From assembly GCF_000193735.1 (NCBI RefSeq), contig NZ_AEPF01000057.1, forward strand, positions 1-25,490: a DNA stretch of 25,490 nucleotides, in the 5' to 3' direction. Below the pieces are notes generated by a model that made no database searches, was not told where the DNA came from, and saw only the letters and a list, made by a program, of their open reading frames with translations. Shown piece by piece: positions 18,370 to 25,285 of the stretch. Position 1 is the first letter of the stretch, and each line of letters starts with the position of its first letter. The translations under genes were made by a program, and so were the position numbers. The DNA is from Neisseria sicca 4320. Its GTDB lineage: Bacteria; Pseudomonadota; Gammaproteobacteria; Burkholderiales; Neisseriaceae.

Positions 18370-18531
18370 GGGGCTGTCGGCATTTAATTTTCCAAGTGGA
18401 TTTACGTTCACAAAGCGGAAGATTCAAGGCGGCAACCGCAACAAGATTGGACACCTTGTAAGGATTTACAACACAGAAGATGCCGCTTTGGGGATAAAAA
18501 GACACGGAAACTATTAAATGTCGACAGACCC
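18370..18531. mobile_element. MITE-like element, 162 bp, with TA flanks
   Basis: The left end GGGGCTGTCGGCATTTAAT (18370-18388) matches the reverse complement of the right end (18513-18531, GGGTCTGTCGACATTTAAT) at 17 of 19 positions. TA dinucleotides flank both ends (18368-18369 and 18532-18533), as expected for a target duplication. The interior has no ORF of note. It is probably a non-autonomous derivative of an IS that duplicates TA (for example IS5/IS427- or IS630-like); the parent is not in the window. It ends 53 bp before the metZ ATG, so it replaces or carries part of the metZ promoter region. Confidence 0.7.
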
Positions 18532-18584
18532 TATAGCTTCCTTTCTTCATAAAATCAACAACCTTGCTGAAAACTGGAAGGCAA

Positions 18585-19754
18585 ATGAGTAAAAAACTCC
18601 ACCCGCAGACGCTCGCCATACGCGGCGGCAAAGAGCAAACCGAATACCGCGAACACAATCAGGCATTGTTCCTCACCAGCAGCTTCATGTGGGACAACGC
18701 CCAACACGCCGCCGATTTGTTTTCCAAAAAAATCAAAGGGTTCACTTATACCCGCACCGCCAACCCGACCATCGCCGCTTTTGAAAAGCGCATCGCCGCC
18801 TTAGAAGGCGCAGAACGCGCAGTCGCCACTTCGACCGGCATGTCCGCGATTCAGGCGGCGTTTTTCACCTTCCTGCAGGCGGGCGACCATGTGATTTCCA
18901 GCCGCAGTCTGTTCGGCACGACCGTCGGTTTTATCAATAACATCGTCACCAAATTCGGCATCGAAGTGAGCCATGTGTCGCCGACCGATATGGACGAATG
19001 GAAAGCCGCCGTCAAAGCCAACACCAAGCTGCTGTTTTTGGAAACGCCGTCCAACCCCTTGGGCGAAGTGGCCGACTTGGAAGCCTTGGCAGAATTGGCG
19101 CACAGCATCGGCGCGCTTTTGGTGGTGGACAACAGCCTGCTGTCACCCGTCGGCTCGCAGCCTTTGAAACACGGCGCGGATATTTCCGTTTCCTCCGCAA
19201 CCAAAGCCATCGACGGACACGGGCGCGTGATGGGCGGCGTGTTGGCGGGTTCGGAAGAATTGATGACGCAGGTCGCCGTTTACTGCAACTCTTGCGGGCT
19301 GGCGATGTCGCCGTTTAACGCATGGCAGTTGTTGAGCGGCGTGGAAACCCTGTCGCTGCGTATGGAAAAACAGTTCGACAACGCCCTGAAAATCGCCCAA
19401 TGGCTGCAAGCGCAGCCGCAGGTTCAAGCCGTTTACTACACCGGATTGCCCGACCATCCGCAGGCGGAGCTTATCCGCAAGCAGCAAAACGGCGGCGGCA
19501 TCGTCATCGGCTTTGAAGTCGCCGACACTGACGCCGCGTGGAAAATCGTCGACAGCGTCGAACTCTTCTCCCGTACCGCCAACCTCGGCGACGTGCGCTC
19601 GACCATTACCCACCCGTGGACAACCACACACGGCAGGATGCAGCCCGAAGAAAAACTCGCCGCCAATATCCGCCCCGGACTGGTGCGCCTGTCCGTCGGT
19701 TTGGAATACGTCGATGATTTGATTGACGATTTGAAACAGGCATTGGCGCGTTAA
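18585..19754 (+). CDS. metZ: O-succinylhomoserine sulfhydrylase
   Basis: A pyridoxal-phosphate enzyme making homocysteine directly from O-succinylhomoserine and sulfide in methionine synthesis. With the ATG at 18585 the protein has 389 residues; a TTG seven codons upstream keeps the frame open but GGAAGG just before the ATG supports the shorter form. The Cys/Met-metabolism PLP fold is clear: FTYTRTANPT (about 53), SSRSLFGTT (about 105), LETPSNP (about 152), and the PLP-lysine motif SATKAIDGHGRV (Lys207). The C-terminus RLSVGLEYVDDLIDDL is typical. Cystathionine gamma-synthase is the nearest alternative, but the GHGRVMGG context favours MetZ. The MITE-like element sits immediately upstream. 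Confidence 0.93.
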   Translation: MSKKLHPQTLAIRGGKEQTEYREHNQALFLTSSFMWDNAQHAADLFSKKIKGFTYTRTANPTIAAFEKRIAALEGAERAVATSTGMSAIQAAFFTFLQAGDHVISSRSLFGTTVGFINNIVTKFGIEVSHVSPTDMDEWKAAVKANTKLLFLETPSNPLGEVADLEALAELAHSIGALLVVDNSLLSPVGSQPLKHGADISVSSATKAIDGHGRVMGGVLAGSEELMTQVAVYCNSCGLAMSPFNAWQLLSGVETLSLRMEKQFDNALKIAQWLQAQPQVQAVYYTGLPDHPQAELIRKQQNGGGIVIGFEVADTDAAWKIVDSVELFSRTANLGDVRSTITHPWTTTHGRMQPEEKLAANIRPGLVRLSVGLEYVDDLIDDLKQALAR

Positions 19755-19794
19755 GCCAAACGCCCGACGGACGGCATTTGCTGAACCATTACAT

Positions 19795-19831
19795 TTCAGA
19801 CGACCTCTTAGCGTTCCAAAGGTCGTCTGAA
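19795..19831 (+). terminator. DUS-pair hairpin after metZ
   Basis: TTCAGACGACCT (19795-19806) and AGGTCGTCTGAA (19820-19831) form a 12-bp stem with a 13-nt loop, 40 bp after the metZ stop. The order of the two words is reversed relative to most pairs here and no T run follows, so termination is less certain. Confidence 0.6.
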
Positions 19832-19871
19832 AACATTAAAATACACACCACATCAAATAAGGAAATTGATT

Positions 19872-20075
19872 ATGAGTGAAGCAGAATTTTCCGACTGGGC
19901 AATGAAAATCTGCCTGACCGGGCTGGTTATTTTCTTGGGCTTTATCGTCTGGAACTTGGGCAAAGAATCCAAGGCGGGCAAATTCGGCATCGCGATTTTG
20001 TTCCTGGTCTTGGGCTTGGGCGTGTTCGGCTTTATTTTCAAAGAAGTGCTGATTAAATTCATCGCCCTGCCTTGA
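19872..20075 (+). CDS. DUF2788 small membrane protein
   Basis: A 67-residue inner-membrane protein beginning MSEAEFSDWAMKICLTGLVI. Two hydrophobic helices (about residues 12-29 and 39-62) are separated by a positively charged loop (GKESKAGKFG). Length and pattern fit the DUF2788 family of unknown function found in beta- and gammaproteobacteria. The ATG at 19872 has an AAGGAAA site about 8 nt upstream; an in-frame TTG two codons earlier is not needed. It is a single gene between two DUS-type hairpins, so it probably has its own promoter in the short upstream AT-rich stretch. Confidence 0.8.
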   Translation: MSEAEFSDWAMKICLTGLVIFLGFIVWNLGKESKAGKFGIAILFLVLGLGVFGFIFKEVLIKFIALP

Positions 20076-20102
20076 TACAGCAAACAAAGAAGAATAAGGG
20101 GA

Positions 20103-20146
20103 AGGTCGTCTGGAAAAGCCCGTATCCGGGGTTTTTCAGACAACCT
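20103..20146 (+). terminator. Degenerate DUS-pair terminator
   Basis: AGGTCGTCTGGA (20103-20114) and TTCAGACAACCT (20135-20146) each differ from the DUS by one base, and GCCC/GGGG extend the pairing in the loop. The hairpin survives although neither arm is a perfect uptake word. It lies 27 bp after the DUF2788 stop. Confidence 0.65.
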
Positions 20147-20333
20147 TTGCATTTTGACAGGAAAGTTTAAGGTAGGAGTTTGGTACATCATTAAAGTATT
20201 ACTGCCCGGAATTTGGCATGGCAAAGTCAATCAGATGGGTGAAGAAATGTTGATACCCATAATACATGGCAACTTCAATAGAAAATCTCCTTACCGCTAT
20301 TCCTGATTTGAATTCACGTCATATTTAGCAACG

Positions 20334-20421
20334 ATGCCTGACAAAGAGGACAGATGAAACTTTGGTAACGCGCATCAATAAAGCTAAAATCGCGGGCAAA
20401 GCATTAAAAGATAAAAAATAA
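20334..20421 (+). pseudogene. Possible remnant of a small gene
   Basis: The 310-bp gap 20147-20455 holds no intact gene. Near its end, ATG 20334 begins MPDKEDR and stops; a one-base shift there leads into a charged frame ending in INKAKIAGKALKDKK and a TAA at 20419-20421. Together they would make a coherent basic peptide of about 29 residues. On the minus strand of the same gap a 35-codon open stretch ends near 20203. Neither is recognised. The gap may be a decayed insertion next to the tRNA genes, but the evidence is thin. Confidence 0.2.
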
Positions 20422-20445
20422 ACCCTTACTTTTTAGTAAGGGTTT
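20420..20445 (-). terminator. Terminator of the tRNA unit
   Basis: AAACCCTTACT (20420-20430) pairs perfectly over 11 bp with 20435-20445 across a 4-nt loop. On the minus strand it is followed by ATTTTTTATC, a T-rich tail, 10 bp past the tRNA-Glu 3' end. Confidence 0.85.
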
Positions 20446-20455
20446 ATTAAGAATT

Positions 20456-20530
20456 TGGCACGCCCACGGGGAATCGAACCCCGGTTACCGCCGTGAAAGG
20501 GCGATGTCCTAACCGCTAGACGATGGGCGC
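20456..20530 (-). tRNA. tRNA-Glu (anticodon TTC)
   Basis: A 75-nt cloverleaf with encoded CCA. The anticodon stem-loop CGCCCTTTCACGGCG has TTC in the loop, and the T arm is CGGGG-TTCGATT-CCCCG. The acceptor stem pairs GCGCCCA with TGGGCGT, leaving a G-T pair at position 1-72. It follows tRNA-Arg by 17 bp and shares its terminator. Confidence 0.95.
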
Positions 20531-20547
20531 GGATAAATAAATTTTTT

Positions 20548-20624
20548 TGGCGCACCCGGAGCGATTCGAACGCCCGACCCTCTGGTTCGTAGCCAGATAC
20601 TCTATCCAACTGAGCTACGGGTGC
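20548..20624 (-). tRNA. tRNA-Arg (anticodon ACG)
   Basis: A 77-nt cloverleaf with encoded CCA. The anticodon arm CTGG-CTACGAA-CCAG contains ACG, whose A is normally edited to inosine by TadA to read CGU/CGC/CGA. The acceptor stem GCACCCG pairs with CGGGTGC and the T arm is GGGCG-TTCGAAT-CGCTC. First gene of the two-tRNA unit. Confidence 0.96.
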
Positions 20625-20669
20625 ATTTTCATCACTTCGCTTCTGCGCTGTGAATCAAGAAGACCGAAT

Positions 20670-20696
20670 ATTATAGAAACCCTTCCCTATTGTCCA
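20670..20696 (-). promoter_or_regulatory. Promoter of the tRNA-Arg/tRNA-Glu unit
   Basis: On the minus strand TGGACA (20696-20691) and a perfect TATAAT (20675-20670) are 15 bp apart, about 46 bp before tRNA-Arg. The short spacer is unusual, but no better pair is seen. Confidence 0.5.
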
Positions 20697-20756
20697 GCCT
20701 TTAAATTCAATTTTCCCAGATAAAACATTAACATTTTGAAAATTAAAGAAATTAAA

Positions 20757-22109
20757 TTACCTTAAAATCCCGGTTCCAGACAAATCCTGAGCCATTTTGG
20801 CGGCGGCATTGTCTGTCATACCGCCGACAAAATCTAAAATTTTCATATATGCCTGATATAGGCTGTCCGTTTCAAGTATGGGATTATGGTTTTTCAGAAG
20901 ATCCAAGATTAAAGATTGGCGGACATCTAATTTCCGCTCAACCAGCAAGGCATGGGCAGCAGGGACAAACAAATCGAGTATCGACCCTAAGCACGGGAAA
21001 GTGGCAATTTCAGTCATCAGTTTGGTACGGTGGCGAAAGATGCGCGTGCGTGCGAGTTCTTTGGCTTTTTCCAAAGTGTTTTGGACCTGCGGGCTGCACA
21101 AGGAAATCAAGTCTTTTCCTTTGAATTCGCCGCTTAATAAATCGGATTGGTGTTTCATGAAGGTTTGCGCGGCATCTTCGATGGCTTTGCCTATGGCAAT
21201 GCCGCGCAGCATGGCGCAACGTTGGCGGCTGGATTGGGCATGCCATGTGCTTTCTTCGAAGGTCAGCTCAGACAAGACGCTTTCGACTTCGGTATCGGTC
21301 AGCAACTCAAGCTCCACTGCATCTTCCAAATCCAGCAATGCGTAACAGATGTCGTCTGAAGCCTCCATCAGGTATGACAGCGGATGGCGTACCCATTGGT
21401 CGCAGCCTGCTTCGAGCAATCCCAACTCTGCTGCAACTCGGCGGATAAACGGCAGCTCGGTTTGATAAATATTGAATTTGGAACGCCCGCGCGGACCTTG
21501 GCTTGTCCACGGATATTTTATCAATGCGCCGATTGATGCCGCACTCAAACGCATCCCGCCCGCATCGGGATACATTTCCAAATTGGCAACAATGCGCAGG
21601 CTGTGGGCATTGCCTTCGTAAGTTTGCACGTCGCTCAATTCGGCTTCGCTCAACGATGTCAGAAAGCGGAGGTTTTGTTCCTTTCTAAACCAATGGCGCA
21701 ATGCGTCCTCACCCGTGTGCCCGAACGGAGGGTTACCCAAATCATGCGCCAAACAGGCGACTTGGACGACAGCGCCAATATCGCCCGGAGTATTGTTTTC
21801 AGGCAGGAATCCGCCGGCTTGCAACATGACGCCGACGCGGTTACCCAAACTGCGTCCGACGCTGGCGACTTCGACACTGTGCGTCAGCCGGTTGTGAGTC
21901 AGGTCATGTTCGGCAAGCGGGTGGACTTGGGTTTTCCTGCCCAACCGCCTGAATGCGCCGGAAAACACGACTCTATCGTAATCAATGTGGAAATCGGTAC
22001 GCAGGGCATCGATACCCTCTTGTGTGGACGGCGTAACCGTAGGGATAATTTCGCCGTTTTTCGCGCGGAAACGTTGCGGGGAAAGCAGTTGGGACCAAGT
22101 CATTGCCAT
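20757..22109 (-). CDS. dgt: Deoxyguanosinetriphosphate triphosphohydrolase-like HD protein
   Basis: Hydrolyses dGTP, or dNTPs generally, to nucleoside and triphosphate, limiting nucleotide pools. The 450-residue protein has the HD-superfamily metal motifs in order: FRRLGRKTQVHP (about 53), HNRLTHSVEVASVGR (about 72), AHDLGNPPFGHTGEDAL (about 122), and the C-terminal Asp region YLMEASDDICYALLDLEDA (about 247). The length fits the broad dNTPase-type subfamily rather than the 505-residue E. coli Dgt, so the exact substrate is uncertain. The ATG at 22109 has AGGA 8 nt upstream; Met3 is an alternative. It lies 57 bp downstream of rnhA on the same strand, with a DUS between. Confidence 0.93.
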   Translation of the reverse strand: MAMTWSQLLSPQRFRAKNGEIIPTVTPSTQEGIDALRTDFHIDYDRVVFSGAFRRLGRKTQVHPLAEHDLTHNRLTHSVEVASVGRSLGNRVGVMLQAGGFLPENNTPGDIGAVVQVACLAHDLGNPPFGHTGEDALRHWFRKEQNLRFLTSLSEAELSDVQTYEGNAHSLRIVANLEMYPDAGGMRLSAASIGALIKYPWTSQGPRGRSKFNIYQTELPFIRRVAAELGLLEAGCDQWVRHPLSYLMEASDDICYALLDLEDAVELELLTDTEVESVLSELTFEESTWHAQSSRQRCAMLRGIAIGKAIEDAAQTFMKHQSDLLSGEFKGKDLISLCSPQVQNTLEKAKELARTRIFRHRTKLMTEIATFPCLGSILDLFVPAAHALLVERKLDVRQSLILDLLKNHNPILETDSLYQAYMKILDFVGGMTDNAAAKMAQDLSGTGILR

Positions 22110-22153
22110 TGGGGTAATCCTGTTTGCGGTTGATTGAATATTTTTCAGGCGTT

Positions 22154-22165
22154 TTCAGACGACCT
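22154..22165 (-). repeat. DUS touching the rnhA stop
   Basis: An exact minus-strand AGGTCGTCTGAA begins one base after the rnhA TAA (22167-22169). It is unpaired, so rnhA and dgt may still share a message. Confidence 0.8.
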
Positions 22166-22166
22166 T

Positions 22167-22616
22167 TTAGGACGAAGGTTGAAGGAACCGTGCCGCTCCC
22201 CGGTTCGCCAAAGCGTCTGCTTTTTCGTTTTCGGAATGCCCCGCGTGGCCTTTCACCCATGTCCACCGTAATTCGTGTTTATGCGACAAGGCATCGAGTT
22301 CTTTCCACAAATCGTCGTTTTTCACCGGTTTTTTGGCGGCGGTTTTCCAGCCGTTTTTCTTCCAGCCGTGTATCCAACCTTCCATACCGTTTTTGACGTA
22401 TTGCGAGTCGGTACAAATCACGACGCGGCACGGGCGTTTGAGCGCCTTCAACCCTTCTATGACGGCGGTCAGCTCCATTCGGTTGTTCGTGGTTTCAGCC
22501 TCACCGCCGCACAATTCTTTTTCATGATTTCGGTAGCGCATCAATACGCCCCAGCCCCCAGCTCCCGGATTGCCTTTGCAGGCTCCGTCTGTATAAAGGT
22601 AAACGGTATCGTCCAT
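22167..22616 (-). CDS. rnhA: Ribonuclease HI
   Basis: Cuts the RNA strand of RNA-DNA hybrids, clearing R-loops and primers. The 149-residue protein has the catalytic set Asp10 (YTDGACKGNPG), Glu48 (NRMELTA), Asp70 (CTDSQYV) and Asp134 (ENEKADALA), plus His124 in KGHAGH, all at E. coli numbering. The basic protrusion (GWKKNGWKTAAKKPVKN, about 84-100) is present. The ATG at 22616 has no clear ribosome site. It is divergent from tehB and is followed by dgt on the same strand. Confidence 0.97.
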   Translation of the reverse strand: MDDTVYLYTDGACKGNPGAGGWGVLMRYRNHEKELCGGEAETTNNRMELTAVIEGLKALKRPCRVVICTDSQYVKNGMEGWIHGWKKNGWKTAAKKPVKNDDLWKELDALSHKHELRWTWVKGHAGHSENEKADALANRGAARFLQPSS

Positions 22617-22705
22617 ATATCGGTTTGTTTTGTAATTTGCACAATAAAGGCACTCATCTTATCACAAGGTTTGAATCCGCCAAGCGGCTTTGCCACAAAC
22701 AGGCA

Positions 22706-22711
22706 TATAAT
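22706..22711 (+). promoter_or_regulatory. -10 box of tehB
   Basis: A perfect TATAAT lies 37 bp before the tehB ATG in the 132-bp divergent gap with rnhA. The -35 region is weak. No other feature is recognised in that gap. Confidence 0.4.
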
Positions 22712-22748
22712 ATGCACCTTATCGAAAACAGATTAAAAGGAACTGACG

Positions 22749-23609
22749 ATGGACGGACAAATGGAACTTTTTTGCTATCAGGAACTGCCGGTTTGGCAGG
22801 CAGACGAGATTCCCGACGCGCTGCGGGCGGGTCATGCGTTTGACGAAGGGGAATGGGCTTGCCTGAACGTATTGCAAGGTCGTCTGAAATATTCGGAAGC
22901 AGACCATGCAACAAACACCGAGCTGACTGCCGAAGACGGCGATCAGATGATTGCGCCGCAGCAACAGTTTACGATCGAGCCTTTGACGGACGACACGGAA
23001 ATCAAGCTCTCGCTTTATTGCGCGGCAAAAGATTATTTCAATAAGAAATACGGCATGAGTGCGACCCATTCGGCGGTAGTGGCGGCTGAAAATATCGTTC
23101 CTGCGGGCAAGGCTTTGGATATGGGCTGCGGTCAGGGGCGCAATGCGCTGTTTTTAGGCTTGAAGGGATTCGACGTCACCGCCGTGGACAACAATCCGCA
23201 GGCGGTGCAAAACGTCAACGAGTTGGCGCGTATCGAAGGCTTGGACGTGCGGGCGTTGGAATATGATTTGAATGCCGCCAACCTTCAAGACCATTTCGAT
23301 TATATCGTGGCGACGGTTGTGTTTATGTTCCTGCAACCGCGCTTTGTGCCGCAAGTGATTGCCGATATGCAGGCGCACACCAACCCCGGCGGCTACAACC
23401 TGATTGTTTCGGCGATGGACACCGAAGACTTCCCCTGCCCTATGCCTTTCCCGTTTAAATTTAAAGAAGGCGAGTTGCGCGAATACTACCGCGGCTGGGA
23501 GATTGCCGAATACAAAGAAGAACTCGGCGCCATGCACGCGAAAGACGCGGCGGGCAATCCGATACAGTTTAAGTTTGTGACTATGTTGGCGAAAAAGCCC
23601 GAAGCGTAA
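22749..23609 (+). CDS. tehB: SAM-dependent methyltransferase TehB with N-terminal DUF1971 domain
   Basis: A cytoplasmic methyltransferase of the tellurite-resistance family. Residues about 1-80 form the DUF1971 cupin-like domain (ELPVWQADEIPDAL), and about 85-285 the class I methyltransferase fold with SAM motif ALDMGCGQGRNALFLG (about 118-133) and the acidic loop VTAVDNNPQAV. At 286 residues it matches the long, two-domain TehB seen in Haemophilus and Neisseria. Its physiological substrate is unclear; in Haemophilus it is linked to oxidant and haem-related phenotypes. The ATG at 22749 has AAAAGGAA about 7 nt upstream. An exact DUS at 22877-22888 encodes Gly-Arg-Leu-Lys between the domains. 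A DUS hairpin follows. Confidence 0.92.
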   Translation: MDGQMELFCYQELPVWQADEIPDALRAGHAFDEGEWACLNVLQGRLKYSEADHATNTELTAEDGDQMIAPQQQFTIEPLTDDTEIKLSLYCAAKDYFNKKYGMSATHSAVVAAENIVPAGKALDMGCGQGRNALFLGLKGFDVTAVDNNPQAVQNVNELARIEGLDVRALEYDLNAANLQDHFDYIVATVVFMFLQPRFVPQVIADMQAHTNPGGYNLIVSAMDTEDFPCPMPFPFKFKEGELREYYRGWEIAEYKEELGAMHAKDAAGNPIQFKFVTMLAKKPEA

Positions 23610-23616
23610 ACGAACG

Positions 23617-23645
23617 AGGTCGTCTGAAATGTTTTCAGACGACCT
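23617..23645 (+). terminator. DUS-pair terminator after tehB
   Basis: AGGTCGTCTGAA (23617-23628) and its reverse complement (23634-23645) form a tight hairpin with a 5-nt loop followed by TTTT, 8 bp after the stop. The following 230 bp (23646-23875) are AT-rich with no recognised gene. Confidence 0.9.
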
Positions 23646-23875
23646 TTTGGTATCCGCTTTCTTACGGCGCTTTGAACTTTTCCTACCTGCCATCCGACCG
23701 GCAGCATCAAAGCCGGATTGTGTCGGCTAGAAGCGTTTTCCACCCAAACACGTCTTATCGTCAACTTCAAAAACAAAAAGATACTACTTTAGTTGACAAT
23801 ATCATCTTTACATTTAATTTACAAATCGTTGATTTGCATAATATTTAAATTGAGTGATATTTGCACACAACGATG

Positions 23876-23914
23876 TCACGGCGTTTCATTTTTTGAAATG
23901 CCGTGATTTTTTTT
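23876..23914 (+). terminator. Strong hairpin with T8 tail at the 3' side of the IS110 gene
   Basis: TCACGGCGTTTCA (23876-23888) pairs over 13 bp (one G-T) with TGAAATGCCGTGA (23894-23906), followed by eight T on the plus strand. tehB already has a terminator, so this one either ends an unannotated plus-strand transcript, shields the IS, or is part of the insertion sequence end. It starts 9 bp beyond the transposase stop, read on the minus strand. Confidence 0.6.
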
Positions 23915-23922
23915 GGGTGCGG

Positions 23923-24885
23923 TCACGCCGCTTTGTAGCGGGTCGGGTCGTAGTCTTCGCCTTTTTTGTGGACGTGGTAGGCGATGACGGCAAGTTTTCG
24001 CATAATGGCGGCAATAATGACCTTTTTGGGTTTGTTCTTGGCTTCAAGGCGGGCGATGAAGTCGGGGAATGCCTTTATCCGATAGGCGACCATGGCGGGC
24101 ATGAAGAGCATGGCGCGTAGTCTTCGGTTGCCGTATCTTGTCAGGCTTGGTTTGCCCCTTACTGATGTGCCTGAATCTTTGATTTGGGGTGTTAACCCGG
24201 CGAATGCTGCAAACTTGTTTGATGTTGGGAAATCCGCGCCTGAAAGGTAATTCAACAGCATGACGGCTGTCAGCCTGCCTATTGCGGGGATGGTTGCCAG
24301 TCTGTCGGTTTGGTCTTTCAATGCGGGTTGCTTCGTGAGTTTTTCTAGTTCTTTTTTGACTGCCTTTATTTGCCGCTGCAAATGCTTGATGTTGCTTTGG
24401 CAGATTTTGACGACAAAGGTGTCTTTTGCGGCTTCGAGTCTGTTTTTTTGGGCGGTGCTGTCTGCGGTCAGTTGGGCATAGAGAGCGGAGAGCCGTTTTA
24501 GTTTGTAGCCTTCGTTTATGACTGGTTTTCTGATCACGAGGTCTTGGGCTTTTGCTGTCTGACAGTATTCGGCTATCAGTTTGGCGTCTTGTTTGTCTGT
24601 TTTGGTTCGGGTAAACCTGCTTTCGGCGTATTTGCTGATTTTCAGCGGGTTGACGACTGATACTTTGTACAGGCTGCCTATGTAGTCGGCAATGCCTTCG
24701 TAGTAGTTGCCTGTCGCTTCCATGCAGATATGCGCGTCAGTACAGCCTAATTCTGTCAGCCAGCCTTTGAACTGCTCAAAGCCTTGGCTGTCGTTATCAA
24801 ACTTGGCAGACTTTTCGATACCGCCAATGATGGCGGTTGCGTCAAATGTGGTCTTTGATATGTCAAGTCCTACGGCGTTTCGCAT
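23923..24885 (-). CDS. IS110-family transposase (DEDD recombinase)
   Basis: A 320-residue recombinase that moves its element through an RNA-guided pathway in better-studied IS110 relatives. The N-terminal RuvC-like domain has the DEDD residues Asp8 (VGLDISK), Glu56 (CMEATGNYYEG), Asp97 and Asp100 (TKTDKQDAKLIAEY). A coiled-coil stretch rich in Lys/Glu/Gln follows (about 140-185). The Tnp_20 domain (about 195-270) has IPAIGRLTAVMLL and the serine motif FAGLTPQIKDSGTSVRG (about 227-243). It is full-length with no frameshift, so it may be active. The ATG at 24885 has AAGGG about 7 nt upstream. The Piv/MooV invertases share this fold; a single copy with no pilin gene nearby favours an IS. Confidence 0.92.
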   Translation of the reverse strand: MRNAVGLDISKTTFDATAIIGGIEKSAKFDNDSQGFEQFKGWLTELGCTDAHICMEATGNYYEGIADYIGSLYKVSVVNPLKISKYAESRFTRTKTDKQDAKLIAEYCQTAKAQDLVIRKPVINEGYKLKRLSALYAQLTADSTAQKNRLEAAKDTFVVKICQSNIKHLQRQIKAVKKELEKLTKQPALKDQTDRLATIPAIGRLTAVMLLNYLSGADFPTSNKFAAFAGLTPQIKDSGTSVRGKPSLTRYGNRRLRAMLFMPAMVAYRIKAFPDFIARLEAKNKPKKVIIAAIMRKLAVIAYHVHKKGEDYDPTRYKAA

Positions 24886-24946
24886 AGATTACCCTTACTT
24901 ATTCAGAATCTAGGTTCTTTGATACTACTCAATTTCACAAACAATA

Positions 24947-25035
24947 AAGCCGTCCGCCTAATCTTTTTGACAGCCTTTGGGCTTGGTCGTTGTCAGGCTG
25001 GACGGCTTCGGCATAGGGTAGCTAATCCTTTGCCG
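24947..25035 (-). ncRNA. Candidate IS110 bridge RNA
   Basis: Upstream of and co-directional with the transposase, two nested structures occur. Read on the minus strand, a 5' hairpin comes first (TGCCG 25035-25031 ... CGGCA 25013-25009). Then a long stem follows: AAGCCGTCC (25008-25000) with 24955-24947, extended by 4 bp after a one-base bulge (24998-24995 with 24959-24956) and, after a 9-nt one-sided internal loop (24968-24960), by 4 more (24994-24991 with 24972-24969) capped by a small hairpin. Order and place match the bridge RNA of the IS110 group, which lies in the left end before the transposase. Guide loops cannot be assigned without the element's exact ends. Confidence 0.55.
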
Positions 25036-25064
25036 AGTTTCAGTATAGCATTAAGTTTGCCTTC

Positions 25065-25136
25065 GGCGACCCTCCGGGGGCGTTCGCCACGTGGCAGGCG
25101 GGCAGGAAATAAAACCCCTTCCTGCCCACCTACCAC
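25065..25136. repeat. Two consecutive GC-rich hairpins
   Basis: GGCGA (25065-25069) pairs with TCGCC (25084-25088). Directly after it, 25091-25108 pairs with 25119-25136: the inner 9 bp GGGCAGGAA/TTCCTGCCC are perfect, extended by AGG/CCT and GTGG/CCAC with two mismatches. No coding function is apparent. The segment could be a REP-like or attachment-type palindrome that served as an insertion target. Confidence 0.6.
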
Positions 25137-25153
25137 AAGCGTGTTTCTTGAAC

Positions 25154-25236
25154 TTTTGGGAATCAAGGGGGTATTCATAAAGATTGGGCAAAAGGCGCGC
25201 CCAATCTTTACAAACCTTCCCCCTTGACACCCAAAA
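25154..25236. repeat. Nested palindrome of 83 bp
   Basis: Three stems are nested: TTTTGGG (25154-25160) with CCCAAAA (25230-25236); CAAGGGGG (25164-25171) with CCCCCTTG (25219-25226); AAAGATTGGGC (25179-25189) with GCCCAATCTTT (25199-25209). All three are perfect and symmetrically placed, with small internal loops. It is much longer than a usual terminator, and a DUS-type terminator follows at 25257. Confidence 0.75.
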
Positions 25237-25256
25237 TTTCAATTCCTTAAAAACAA

Positions 25257-25281
25257 AGGTCGTCTGTATTTCAGACGACCT
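25257..25281. terminator. DUS-pair terminator, one arm degenerate
   Basis: AGGTCGTCTGTA (25257-25268; one base off) and the exact reverse-complement DUS (25270-25281) form a hairpin with TTTTTT after it. It lies just past the stop of the small minus-strand gene at 25286. Confidence 0.8.
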
Positions 25282-25285
25282 TTTT

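Larger units (their letters stand above)
23876..25035 (-). mobile_element. IS110-family insertion sequence (IS1655/Piv-like), ends approximate
   Basis: The element comprises the DEDD transposase gene (23923-24885) with a short downstream flank and a structured non-coding region upstream (24886-25035). IS110 members have no conventional terminal inverted repeats and make few or no target duplications, so the ends cannot be set from one sequence; the limits given are those of the flanking structures. The gene resembles what I recall of neisserial IS1655 and Piv recombinases. It lies between tehB and a run of long hairpins. Confidence 0.7.

Noticed and set aside
20203..20310. Short minus-strand open stretch ending in a Met-Tyr-Tyr-Gly segment
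   Set aside because: About 35 codons with no good start in the full frame, no ribosome site and no recognised family; at best a decayed fragment.
24993..25178. 61-codon minus-strand ORF in the IS upstream region
   Set aside because: It overlaps the structured RNA region and the GC-rich hairpins; its sequence is explained by those palindromes.
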